Origin: JACKDW01 sp964621785
GTDB taxonomy: Bacteria; Myxococcota_A; Polyangia; Nannocystales; Nannocystaceae
Assembly (NCBI GenBank): GCA_964621785.1
Contig: CAZUPD010000028.1
Span: forward strand, 1 to 64,000
Direction: 5' to 3'
Length of the DNA: 64,000 nucleotides
Shown here piece after piece: positions 35,557 to 44,243 of this stretch. Under the pieces are notes generated by a model. It ran no database searches. It was not told the DNA's origin and was given only the letters and a program-made list of their open reading frames with translations. The translations under genes were made by a program, and so were the position numbers. Every line of letters starts with the position of its first letter. Position 1 is the stretch's first letter.

Positions 35557-36720
35557 TTATTTTTGTAGGATGCCGGCGAGGTAGACCGACTCGGGATCGG
35601 CGAGCGTCAGCGGGTCGACCATTGGATCGGCGTGCAGCACTAAAATACTGGCGGCTTTGCCTGGTGCGATGGCTCCGAGCTCACTCAGCCCCCAGAACGC
35701 TGCTGGTGTCGACGTGCCTGATGCGAGGATCTGCTCGGGTGTCAGTCCCGCCTCGGCCATCGCTTCCAGCTCGGCTGCTTGGATGCCGGGGTCGCTGGTG
35801 TTACCGAGGTCGGTCCCATACAGGATCGTCGCCCCGGCGTCGGACAGATCCTTGAGGTTTTGGAGGGTTGCAGCACTGCCCCCGAACGCGATCAGGGTCG
35901 ACACCACGGCCCGGTCTTTCCACAGGTCGAGCAGTTCGGGGTCGAAGGGTTGGGTCGGCGTGTGTGCAAGTACATCAAAACCAGCCTTCCCTGCTTGTTG
36001 GACATCGTCGCTTGTCAGCGCATGGGTCACGACCTTGAGGCCGGCGCCGTGGGCAGCGTTGGCTGCTGCGGCGAGCGAGCTGTCGTCGAGGCCAGATGAG
36101 CGGGTCACGGGCACCTTGATCAGTGCGACTCCAAGGTTAGCGAGGTCATTGATCGCGGTCTCGACCGCTGCCGCATCGGCGCACTCGATACCGTAGCCAT
36201 CGGCTCCCCAGCTCTGCGTCGGATAGCCTCCGATCGCTGTCACCATCGGTCCACTTTGTAGCAGTGTCAGCGGTGAGACATCGGCCGACAAAAAACTCAG
36301 CGGTGCCGCGAGGTCGACTGCTGCCGCAACCCCGCGGCGGGCGAGCTGGCCGGCCGCAGGGTAGTAGGCCAGATGGACATGGCTGTCGATAAATGCCGGG
36401 GCGAGGTAGTATCCGGAGACGTCGACAACTTCGGCACCTGTCGGTTGCGGCAGGTTGGGTCCGACGGCTGTGATCACGCCACCGACGATCGCTACATCGA
36501 CGAGTCCGCGGTCGACAACCGTTCCTCCGCGCAGCAACAACGTCGCCGCAGTCGAGTCGGTGCCGGTCTCCGAGGTCGAATCCGTCTCGCTACCTGTGTC
36601 GCTCCCACTTTCCGAGGTCGCGGCGGTTTCGCCCGTCGGCGGAAGGGTGTTTGCAGTTGAACACGACACCACTCCGACCAAGCTATAGATCGCCGTACGC
36701 ACAATCGAGGTACGACGCAT
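35557..36720 (-). CDS. Amidohydrolase-family lipoprotein
   Basis: 387 residues. Signal peptide MRRTSIVRTAIYSLVGVVSC with lipobox, Thr/Ser/Glu/Asp linker, then a TIM-barrel amidohydrolase domain resembling imidazolonepropionase-like enzymes. Seen: LLLRGGTVVDRGLVDVAI, metal-ligand motif FIDSHVHLAYYP, a later THALTSDDVQQAGKAGFDVLAH with His ligands, and YGTDLGNTSDPG with the catalytic Asp. It likely hydrolyses a cyclic amide or peptide outside the cytoplasm. An alternative ATG at 36750 adds ten residues. Divergent from the EF-hand-like lipoprotein. Confidence 0.82.
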   Translation of the reverse strand: MRRTSIVRTAIYSLVGVVSCSTANTLPPTGETAATSESGSDTGSETDSTSETGTDSTAATLLLRGGTVVDRGLVDVAIVGGVITAVGPNLPQPTGAEVVDVSGYYLAPAFIDSHVHLAYYPAAGQLARRGVAAAVDLAAPLSFLSADVSPLTLLQSGPMVTAIGGYPTQSWGADGYGIECADAAAVETAINDLANLGVALIKVPVTRSSGLDDSSLAAAANAAHGAGLKVVTHALTSDDVQQAGKAGFDVLAHTPTQPFDPELLDLWKDRAVVSTLIAFGGSAATLQNLKDLSDAGATILYGTDLGNTSDPGIQAAELEAMAEAGLTPEQILASGTSTPAAFWGLSELGAIAPGKAASILVLHADPMVDPLTLADPESVYLAGILQK

Positions 36721-36827
36721 CACCGAGATCCGGATCGTCGTTGGTGACATCGGTGTCGTGCGTCGGACCGTGTCGTAAAAATTATTCAATGAAAACAGGT
36801 GGACTCTGATTTGCATTGAGTACGGGC

Positions 36828-37688
36828 ATGCTCGTGAAACCCCGCCACTATGCACTGATGTTTGGACTGTTGCTGGCCGTCGTTGCTGGTTGCGACAAAG
36901 ATGCTGCCGAGTGTACCGAAGGTGTCTGTGCCGGGGACCCGTGTAGCGAGCAGGGCCTCGCTGATGACTGTTCCGAAGGACAGGGGACCCGGTATTGCGT
37001 GGCTGAAGACTCCGAGCTGATGTGGGGTCGTTGTATCGCCGAGCCCGAGTGCGAGGTGGGTGATGCCAACCCCTGTTTCCCGGGTGCCCCCGAGGACGAT
37101 CCCTTTGCCGGCCTTGAGGAGGTTTGCGAGCTCGTCGACGGGGAACCCCAGTGGAACGCTGACAACTGCAACACACCTCTTGTACTTGCATTTGAAAATC
37201 AGCCGATCGAGTACGTCGCCTCGACGGCCAACTTCGACATCGCCGGCAACGGGTGTGTCACGACCGATTGGCCGACGGCCCAGACTCCGTGGCTCGCCTT
37301 CGACCGCGACCGCAACGGCTCGATCGACGGGGGGCACGAGCTGTTTGGCAACGGCACCGTGATGGCCAGCGGGCGGAAGGCCGAGCATGGATTTGCCGCC
37401 CTGCGCGAGCTCGACAGCAATGGCGATGGTCGGATCGATGGTTCCGATCGTCACTGGGGCGAGCTGGTCTTGTGGTCCGATCACGATGCCGACAAGCAAT
37501 CGTCGATGTGGGAGTTGACCCCGGTGCGCGAGCATGGTGTCACTGCGATTGAGCTCGACTACTGGCGCAACCCGCTGTGCGACGCCCGGCAAAACTGTGA
37601 GGTCGAACGGGCCAGCTTTACCTACGCCACCCGCACGGGCCGTGAGCAGGTCGGCAGTGTGGTCGATATCTATCTCGCCTGCCAGTAG
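36828..37688 (+). CDS. Cys-rich lipoprotein with EF-hand-like calcium loops
   Basis: 286 residues. Signal peptide MLVKPRHYALMFGLLLAVVAGC with lipobox VAGC. A Cys-rich region to about 110 is followed by a domain with two Asp-rich loops, DRDRNGSIDGGHE and DSNGDGRIDGSDRHW, of EF-hand/dockerin-like spacing, and a C-terminal ELDYWRNPLCD. Surface calcium binding is likely. ATG 36828 gives a proper signal peptide; the TTG at 36816 is also open. A copy of the iterated palindrome at 37181 encodes LVLA. Confidence 0.8.
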   Translation: MLVKPRHYALMFGLLLAVVAGCDKDAAECTEGVCAGDPCSEQGLADDCSEGQGTRYCVAEDSELMWGRCIAEPECEVGDANPCFPGAPEDDPFAGLEEVCELVDGEPQWNADNCNTPLVLAFENQPIEYVASTANFDIAGNGCVTTDWPTAQTPWLAFDRDRNGSIDGGHELFGNGTVMASGRKAEHGFAALRELDSNGDGRIDGSDRHWGELVLWSDHDADKQSSMWELTPVREHGVTAIELDYWRNPLCDARQNCEVERASFTYATRTGREQVGSVVDIYLACQ

Positions 37689-37724
37689 TGCGGCATCACT
37701 TCCGGGGACCGATGGCGAAGCCAG

Positions 37725-38795
37725 CTAGGTCGATTCGCGAACGAGGGCCGTGGCCAACTGTTGTGCCAGCTGTTGGTGTTCCGGATAGGGAGGACCCTGT
37801 GGCAGGGTGTCCCCATCGATCCGGTTTGTGTTCGCATAGGCTTGTTTGAGTGCGATCATTCGCCGCAGTGGTTGCTCGACCAAACGATCCGGCGCCCGCT
37901 CGAGCAACCGCAACGCCTCGGTCCGCAAGTCGGCTTGGCTGCAGATCAGCAGCCCGTCGACCCCCGCCGAAAGCGGCCCTAAAATTCGTGTGCGTACATC
38001 AAAGTGTTTGGCGACCGCTCCCATCTCGAGATCGTCGCTGAGGACCACGCCGTCGTAGCTCAACGTATCACGCAACATCCCGATCACCGCTGGAGATAGG
38101 GTTGCCGGGCGTTTGCGGTCGAGGGCGGGGAGCAGAATATGGGCTGTCATCACGCAGGCGACCTCCGCCGCCACCGCAGCTTGAAACGGGGCGAGCTCGA
38201 CACGTCGCAGTCGATCGAGTGTGTGTTCGACCGTGGGTAGATCGAGATGGCTGTCGCGGGCTGTATCGCCGTGGCCTGGGAAGTGTTTGGCGCAGGCAGC
38301 GACGCCAGCCTCCTGGAGCGCACGAATAAATGCAGATGCAAGTTGTGCCACAACCGCAGGCTCGCGCGAGAGGCTGCGGTCGCCGATCACGGGGTTTGCC
38401 GGGTTGGTATCGACATCGACCACCGGGGCAAAGTCGAGTCCGATCCCGAGGTCGCGAAGTTCGCGGGCGATCGCGGTGGCCAACTGGGCGACAGCCTGTG
38501 GATCACCCGTTTCACCCACACGGCGCATGGCCGGCCAGCTGGTCCACGGCTCGCGCAGCCGTTGCACCCGGCCGCCTTCTTGGTCGATCGAGACGAGGAG
38601 CGGGAGATCAGATGGTGCGCATGCATGGAGTTCACGGGTCAGTGCGAGCGCTTGCCCCGGCGTCTCGATGTTGCGGGAAAATAATGTCACACCACCGACC
38701 CGACCTGCGGCGATCAAGTCATGCAGGTCACCGGGCACCCGGGTACCGTGGAAGCCGACGTGGAGGAGTTGCCCCGGTTGCCACCAATTGGTCAT
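37725..38795 (-). CDS. nagZ: Beta-N-acetylhexosaminidase NagZ (GH3 glycosidase)
   Basis: 356 residues. Cleaves N-acetylglucosamine from anhydromuramyl peptides during cell-wall recycling. Seen: GVTLFSRNIETPGQAL, SIDQEGGRVQRL, the family signature KHFPGHGDTARDSHLDLP with the catalytic His-Asp, and SDDLEMGAV with the nucleophile Asp. No signal peptide, consistent with a cytoplasmic enzyme. Convergent with the preceding lipoprotein gene. Confidence 0.93.
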   Translation of the reverse strand: MTNWWQPGQLLHVGFHGTRVPGDLHDLIAAGRVGGVTLFSRNIETPGQALALTRELHACAPSDLPLLVSIDQEGGRVQRLREPWTSWPAMRRVGETGDPQAVAQLATAIARELRDLGIGLDFAPVVDVDTNPANPVIGDRSLSREPAVVAQLASAFIRALQEAGVAACAKHFPGHGDTARDSHLDLPTVEHTLDRLRRVELAPFQAAVAAEVACVMTAHILLPALDRKRPATLSPAVIGMLRDTLSYDGVVLSDDLEMGAVAKHFDVRTRILGPLSAGVDGLLICSQADLRTEALRLLERAPDRLVEQPLRRMIALKQAYANTNRIDGDTLPQGPPYPEHQQLAQQLATALVREST

Positions 38796-38973
38796 CGCGT
38801 GCGATGTGTATCACCGGCGTGGGTCAGTGGCCAAATATCGAGTAGCTGGGAAAGCAATCGGCAACCCGTAGAAGCGGGTAAAAAGTTGCATGGGCAACTC
38901 AGCTCCGCCGAAGTCACTTCCGGCACCCAGCTGGTGGGCTCGGGGCAGGTGTTGGAGTGGCGACATGGCCGGG

Positions 38974-40392
38974 CTACAGGAGCGGCAGCTGGGTAATCGA
39001 AGAATACAGGGGCGCACTTGTGTCGTTGCGGACGCGAACCTGCGGGAGCTCGACCGCTCCTCGCAGTGTCTGAATCCTGCGTAATTTTGCCGTCTCGAAC
39101 GTTCCAGGCTCGACCAGCACCACACGCACGCCTCGAAGTTCGCCGCGGCTTCGCAGGTGGGCATAGGCGGGACTGCGGCGGCACAGATCCTCGTCGATCC
39201 GTCGGCTCAATTGGGCCGCCAGGCGACCGCGTACCCGACCCTGTACTTCGATCTGCGCCAGCAGTCCGCGCGGCCTCGGATCCCGATAGGTCCGTTTGTG
39301 GAGGTCGAGTCGACCGAGCTCGGTCTCCGAGAAATGATCGTGGAGGTCACCGCGGTCGGGTCGGGAGCCGAGCGCCGCAGGGTCGGGACCGATCACGGCC
39401 GCCACGAGTGCAGGATCTTCGCGGTGAAACGCCTGACGTGTCCCTGCGGTCAGCCACTCGCCGCGCACCGAGATCCCCTCGAGCCGGACGGACTCGGGCG
39501 GTCGCGGGAGGTGGAGGATGCGTGGAATTGCGTGTACATGTGGTTCCGCCGGCGGTGAAAACCCGACGACACGGACATGCCAGTCGGTCCGGCAGCGCAA
39601 AAACCCCAGGGCGGAACTGACGATCAGCTCGTAGCGTTCGCCGATAATCGCCTGCTCCGGTAGGATGGTCTCGTCCGGCTGCATCCCCGCGAGGGGTCGG
39701 TGTGGACGCAACTCAATCAGTGTACTATCAACTGCAAGGTCCATCGCCGCGGCAGGTACTGCGGTGGTTGGTAGTGTCAGGCGGCCTGCGCGGTGGACAA
39801 GACCCGCGGCGACCACCGGGATGTGTGTGCGTACACTCAATCTGAGATCGGCACCGGCGAGGATCAACTCGAGGTCGGGGAGTTCGCGGTGGATGGGACC
39901 CCGGAGTTGGCCTTCGATCCAGCGGCAGGTATGGACGCTCGGCACACACAGGATCTGGGGTCGGAAACTGCGTAGCCGCTCGATCAAACCCTGGGTCCCG
40001 CCGATTTCCGCGAGTCGTTCGATTCGCTTGACGTCTCCGAGGACGGCGAGGTCCTCGTCGCGGATCAGATCGACACGTGGGTCCCGGGCCCGTGCTTCGA
40101 TCCGAAGGATCCTCGGAGATGCGATCGACTTGGTGAGAAACTGCCGCCAGACCGCGATGGCGGCTTCGCGTTGGTACGCGCTCCCGCTCGGCGAGAGATG
40201 TGTGTGTACATTTTTTGCGGCGCCAAATCCCAAGAGCGCCTCGACCTCACGCGCATGGGTCTCGAGGTCCATCGCGGGGATCCCCTGGCGAAACTTCTCG
40301 ATCGAGTCGAGTTGCGACAACCCGAACCGCCGGCCGAGTTCGCCGACACCGAGGTGGGAGCGGATCGCTTCGAGGCAACGCTCGCGGGTCAT
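38974..40392 (-). CDS. GH3-like (auxin-promoter family) adenylating enzyme homologue
   Basis: 472 residues from ATG 40392. The pattern of the GH3 acyl-acid amido synthetase superfamily is visible. N-terminal FGLSQLDSIEKFRQGIPAMD is followed by a Ser-rich loop LSPSGSAYQREAAI in the phosphate-binding position, a long middle, and GERYELIVSSALGFLRCRTD with HVRVVGF, which in GH3 proteins closes the ATP site. The Ser/Gly loop is atypical (SPSGSA instead of TSGTT), so activity is uncertain. Known GH3 enzymes ligate amino acids to carboxylic acids. It starts 10 bp after the MerR-TPR gene, so it is in one operon. Confidence 0.6.
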   Translation of the reverse strand: MTRERCLEAIRSHLGVGELGRRFGLSQLDSIEKFRQGIPAMDLETHAREVEALLGFGAAKNVHTHLSPSGSAYQREAAIAVWRQFLTKSIASPRILRIEARARDPRVDLIRDEDLAVLGDVKRIERLAEIGGTQGLIERLRSFRPQILCVPSVHTCRWIEGQLRGPIHRELPDLELILAGADLRLSVRTHIPVVAAGLVHRAGRLTLPTTAVPAAAMDLAVDSTLIELRPHRPLAGMQPDETILPEQAIIGERYELIVSSALGFLRCRTDWHVRVVGFSPPAEPHVHAIPRILHLPRPPESVRLEGISVRGEWLTAGTRQAFHREDPALVAAVIGPDPAALGSRPDRGDLHDHFSETELGRLDLHKRTYRDPRPRGLLAQIEVQGRVRGRLAAQLSRRIDEDLCRRSPAYAHLRSRGELRGVRVVLVEPGTFETAKLRRIQTLRGAVELPQVRVRNDTSAPLYSSITQLPLL

Positions 40393-40402
40393 CCGGGTCC
40401 GT

Positions 40403-41446
40403 TTACGAAGGGCTCGCGGTGACGCCAAGTTCCTCGCGCAGGGCCGCGATTACGGCATGGGCCTGTTCCCAGCGGCCGATCAGCGAGGGATCTCGCTCGG
40501 TTTGGGGAATGCGGTCGACCGCCCGGCAAAAGCGTTCGAGGTGGGCCAGTGCCCGGCCTTTTCCCCCAACTTCGAGCAAGGCCCGGGCGATCCCGTAGTG
40601 GGCTTCGGCGTAGTCGGGGCTCGAGCGAAGGACCTGTTGATAGCCGGAGATCGCGGTATCAAAATCACCTGAACGAAGGGCCAGGGCCGCGAGGTTGGAT
40701 TGGGCTTCCGGTTGTTCCTCGTCACAGCGAAGGGCCTCGTCAAAGTAATCGCGTGCCGCGTCGAGATCCCCGGCGGCGGCGTGGAGTGCCCCTAAGTTGG
40801 TGTAGGCCGCGGCAAACTCTGGATCGAGGTCGAGAGCTTTTTCGTAGGCATCGCGGGCATCGCAAAACGCCCGGTCTTCAGGGTCCTTTCCATCCCATTC
40901 ACGCTCACGGACACAGGCGTAGCGAAACCACTCGTAGGCGGTGCGCTCGTCGGCTTCATCTCCTTCGCGCGCCCACGGGAGAGTGAGAACTTTGGCTGCT
41001 TGTTGCTGCAGGCTCTGGACATCGAAGTCGAGCAGGCACTGTCCGGTCGCGGCGTCGAAGGTGTGTTGGTCCCCATCTTCGACGAGCACGCGTTCGCGTT
41101 CGCTGCGGATCCGCAGGCGGGCGAGGGGCTCGTCGACGTCCGGCAGTTTGAGGCGCAGGGCATCGAGGTTGCGGCGCACCCGTTGCAACGACAGGCCGGC
41201 ATCGAGCAGTTCCTTGGCGACTTTGATCGCGATCAGGTCGCGAAAGCTGTACCGCAATCGCTTTCTGTCCGAAGGGCCATCTACACGTTTCGACGGGCGA
41301 ATGAAGCCGGTCTGCGCCCAATAGCGAATCCGGCGCTCGGGCAGGTCAAACAATTGGGAGACGTCGCGCACCGAGTACAGGGTTGTGGCGTCCACAGAGG
41401 TACCCATACCGGTACCTTTGATGGTTGAAATTGGCGATTGCGGCAT
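40403..41446 (-). CDS. MerR-type regulator with C-terminal TPR domain
   Basis: 347 residues. An N-terminal MerR winged helix (TTLYSVRDVSQLFDLPERRI, RYWAQTGFIRPSKR, RLRYSFRDLIAIKVAKELLDAGLSL) is followed by a linker and about four TPR repeats (AYEKALDLDPEFAAAYTNLGAL, ARDYFDEALRCDEEQPEAQ, AISGYQQVLRSSPDYAEAH). No ligand-binding Cys is apparent. This combination is frequent in Deltaproteobacteria-like genomes, but its targets are unknown. AGGAGGTGAT upstream supports ATG 41446 over the internal ATG at 41407. Middle gene of an apparent three-gene unit. Confidence 0.85.
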   Translation of the reverse strand: MPQSPISTIKGTGMGTSVDATTLYSVRDVSQLFDLPERRIRYWAQTGFIRPSKRVDGPSDRKRLRYSFRDLIAIKVAKELLDAGLSLQRVRRNLDALRLKLPDVDEPLARLRIRSERERVLVEDGDQHTFDAATGQCLLDFDVQSLQQQAAKVLTLPWAREGDEADERTAYEWFRYACVREREWDGKDPEDRAFCDARDAYEKALDLDPEFAAAYTNLGALHAAAGDLDAARDYFDEALRCDEEQPEAQSNLAALALRSGDFDTAISGYQQVLRSSPDYAEAHYGIARALLEVGGKGRALAHLERFCRAVDRIPQTERDPSLIGRWEQAHAVIAALREELGVTASPS

Positions 41447-41455
41447 GACGACCCA

Positions 41456-41971
41456 TCACCTCCTACTGGTTTTCCGCGCAGATTCTAGCGACACCCAGGC
41501 ATCGCCGTCGATCAGAACTCGCGACCCTTCGGCCCGCAGGTCGTGGTCGAGATGGATCTTTTGGCGAGCGATCGATTGTCCGCACAGGCGCGAAAGTTCA
41601 GGTCGCACAATTGTTAGGAGTTTTTTTCGCACCGCATCTGACCCGGCGACCAACAGTTCGGCCAAGCGCAGCGCGGTTGCGGCATCCGAAGGCTCGCGCA
41701 CGTGCATGGCGCAGTCCGCCAAGTCGATCGTGACCATGACACTGGCGTAAAACCGCTGTCCCGGGCGCTGGGTATCGAGTTCGCCATCACCTTCGACAAC
41801 GACCTCGGCACGGCTCCACAAAAGCTCGAGTGCACTACTCGATAGCGACTCGACGACTTCGCGACGGATCAACGGGATTCGCTGAACATGCAACCAGGGG
41901 GGGGCCGGCAGAGATCGCAGTTTCTGCAAATGAGTCGCGTTTAAACGCTGATTTCGGTCGGGCTTGACCAT
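41456..41971 (-). CDS. Hypothetical protein, first gene of MerR-GH3-like unit
   Basis: 171 residues, soluble and moderately basic. Segments include LRSLPAPPWLHVQRIPLIRR, a central ASVMVTIDLADCAMHVREPSD, and a C-terminal KIHLDHDLRAEGSRVLIDGD. The strand-turn content (VVVEGDGELD ... RVLIDGDAWVSL) faintly suggests a PilZ-like beta-barrel, but the motif residues are not clear, so I leave it unassigned. AGGA six bases before the ATG. It ends ten bases before the MerR-TPR start, so co-transcription is likely. Confidence 0.65.
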   Translation of the reverse strand: MVKPDRNQRLNATHLQKLRSLPAPPWLHVQRIPLIRREVVESLSSSALELLWSRAEVVVEGDGELDTQRPGQRFYASVMVTIDLADCAMHVREPSDAATALRLAELLVAGSDAVRKKLLTIVRPELSRLCGQSIARQKIHLDHDLRAEGSRVLIDGDAWVSLESARKTSRR

Positions 41972-42152
41972 GTGTCCTACTAGTATGCCGATGTAGGTTT
42001 GCGCTCGCCAAGTTTTTGTCGACTCGGTGGGTTCGCAGCGAATTTTGGTGAGAGGAGCGGGCTAGCCCGCTCGCAATGGGCGCACAACGTTGTCGGCCGT
42101 CTCACTCACGACAGCCGTCGATTCCCGTCATCACCGTGCGAACCTCGCGTCG

Positions 42153-43181
42153 ATGTCGGGACAAACCAGAGAAGGAGAAGGGACACAGGCCTCGGGCGTA
42201 GGACCCCGAGGGAATGTCCTATTTGTACTCGATCCGTTGGAGATCATGAACCCGGTTGGGGATAGCTCGTACGTCATGATCACCGAGGCGCTTCGGCGCG
42301 GGTATCAGCCGTGGATCGGGTTGTTGGGCGATCTGATCCTCGACGGTCCGACAGCCCGGGTGCATGCGCGAAAGCTTGGTCTCGAGGACAGGTCCGAAGG
42401 GACACCTAATTGTGTGGCTGTCAGCGCGCGTCAGCGTCGTGATGCGAGCGATTTTTGTGCCGTCATCATGCGCAAAGATCCCCCTGTCGACGAGGCGTTT
42501 TTGGTCGCTACATGGTGGCTCGACCGCGCGGCCACATCCAGTGTTGTGGTCAACGACCCCCGGGGGTTGCGCGACCTCAACGAGAAACTCGCCATCCTCG
42601 AGTTTTCGCAGTGGACACCCCAAACGATGTTGCTGCGGGATCGTCAGGATATCTTGCAGGCGCTCGACGATCAGGGCGGCCAGATGATCCTCAAACCTGT
42701 GTATGGTCACGGAGGTCGCGGGGTGTTGATCGCTCGCCGTGGCGACCCGAACCTCAATACGCTGATCGAGTTGGCGACCGACGAGGGCAACGCGTGGACG
42801 ATCGCCCAAGCGTTTGTGCCCGAGGCGAGCAAGGGGGACAAACGCATCCTCTTGATCGAAGGCAAACCTGTCGGTGCGGTGTTGCGGGTGCCGGCCAAGG
42901 GTGAGCTGCGCAACAACTTTCACGTCGGTGGAAGACCGGCGGCGACACAGCTGACGGCCCGGGAACAAGAAATTTGTGCCGAAGTCGGTCCCGCGCTCGC
43001 CGCCCGTGGGCAGATGTTTGTCGGCATCGACATCCTCGGAGACTACTTGTCTGAGGTCAACGTCACCAGTCCAACGGGGATGCAGGAGGTCAACCGCCTC
43101 GCCGGACTGACGGGTGACGCGACCATGCAGGCAAAATTTTGGGATGCCCTCGAGGCCAGGATCAGCGCGCGGGAGGGATAG
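42153..43181 (+). CDS. GshB-like ATP-grasp ligase
   Basis: 342 residues, close to bacterial glutathione synthetase. Seen: NVLFVLDPLEIMNPVGDSSYVMITEA near the start, MRKDPPVDEAFL, the ATP-grasp Gly-rich loop LKPVYGHGGRGV, and the Mg-binding end FVGIDILGDYLSEVNVTSPTG, all GshB hallmarks. It should join gamma-Glu-Cys and Gly, or a similar pair. No gshA is visible nearby. ATG 42153 chosen; the frame is open to 42090. Followed closely by a sigma-factor gene. Confidence 0.85.
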   Translation: MSGQTREGEGTQASGVGPRGNVLFVLDPLEIMNPVGDSSYVMITEALRRGYQPWIGLLGDLILDGPTARVHARKLGLEDRSEGTPNCVAVSARQRRDASDFCAVIMRKDPPVDEAFLVATWWLDRAATSSVVVNDPRGLRDLNEKLAILEFSQWTPQTMLLRDRQDILQALDDQGGQMILKPVYGHGGRGVLIARRGDPNLNTLIELATDEGNAWTIAQAFVPEASKGDKRILLIEGKPVGAVLRVPAKGELRNNFHVGGRPAATQLTAREQEICAEVGPALAARGQMFVGIDILGDYLSEVNVTSPTGMQEVNRLAGLTGDATMQAKFWDALEARISAREG

Positions 43182-43213
43182 GGCGGGAACCGTCCGCTCG
43201 TGTGTATGTACAG

Positions 43214-44077
43214 ATGAACAGCCGACGGACCACGTTCGCGGCGGGACCTGTCCCAGATTCACAGGAACTCGCAGACAACGGAATCTGTGTGCGACGGGAG
43301 CCCCGGGGATGTGTTATGTCGGCACTCCTGCGCATGACCTGCTCGCCCGAGACACGCCAAGCACTCAGTCAATTGCTCCGCTGTGAGGTCCAAAACCTTT
43401 ATGGGATCGCCTATTTCATCCGCTGCTCGCGGACCGACGCCCGCAAGCAGCTCGCCAGGTTGCGCAAGCAACTTCTCGCCGATCCCGAGGCGGCGCAGCG
43501 GGTGTTTCACGCCGCGGTTCCGGGCGAGCAGTTGATCGTCGAAATGGTGCGTGAGATCTCAGGGCGGCAGACCAAGCGCAAGACCGAGGCTGCGTTTGTC
43601 TCGCTCGACAACCTCCTGCGATCTACCCTCACGCGGCCCGTCGCCCACGATCATGTGTTGTTGTGGGAGGTCAAGCGCAGCTGCCTGACTGCGGCGTTGG
43701 GATGTCTCCCGATCACCCTGCGTGTGGCCTATGTGTTGACGCGGATCGTGGGGTGGTCCGAGACGAGGTCCGCCGATGCCTTGGCGATCACGGAGAAGGC
43801 GATCAAGCTCCGGTTGCTGCGCGCCGATCAATACCTCGACGACTACCTCGCACCGCGGTGTTCCCATATCGATCGCCACAATCCGTGCACCTGCCCCGGG
43901 CGTATGGGGATTGCGCTCGACGTGGGATTTATCCGCCGGCGAGAGTTTATCGCCGACGTCCCGAAGGAGCCCTACAACGCCGACGGTGCGCAGAACGTAC
44001 ATCGCTTGTATGCACAACTTCCGCGGGTTCAGCTGGCCGAAAAGTACATTGCATCGTTTGTCGACTGCACCGCGTGA
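43214..44077 (+). CDS. ECF-like RNA polymerase sigma factor
   Basis: About 287 residues. A weak region 2 lies near LLRCEVQNLYGIAYFIRCSRTDA. Region 4 is clear: CLTAALGCLPITLRVAYVLTRIVGWSETRSADALAITEKAIKLRLLRA. It is followed by the Cys-rich CSHIDRHNPCTCPGR seen in some ECF groups, and a C-terminal extension of about 60 residues. Target promoters are unknown. No anti-sigma factor is adjacent. Start uncertain: ATG 43214 directly follows an iterated palindrome (43203-43212), while ATG 43317 has a better GGGGA and would leave about 250 residues. Confidence 0.75.
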   Translation: MNSRRTTFAAGPVPDSQELADNGICVRREPRGCVMSALLRMTCSPETRQALSQLLRCEVQNLYGIAYFIRCSRTDARKQLARLRKQLLADPEAAQRVFHAAVPGEQLIVEMVREISGRQTKRKTEAAFVSLDNLLRSTLTRPVAHDHVLLWEVKRSCLTAALGCLPITLRVAYVLTRIVGWSETRSADALAITEKAIKLRLLRADQYLDDYLAPRCSHIDRHNPCTCPGRMGIALDVGFIRRREFIADVPKEPYNADGAQNVHRLYAQLPRVQLAEKYIASFVDCTA

Positions 44078-44243
44078 GCAAAACCGAGTCGGAACCAACC
44101 GCTCGACCCGACTCGCGCTCGCACGTTGCACGCATGGGGCTGAATTCACGACACGCGTCACCCGGGAGCTCCGATACGCGTGGATACATCGGTTCCGAAC
44201 CGGCACAAGCTGCTAAACTCCTCGCATTGCAAGCGAGGTTGCG

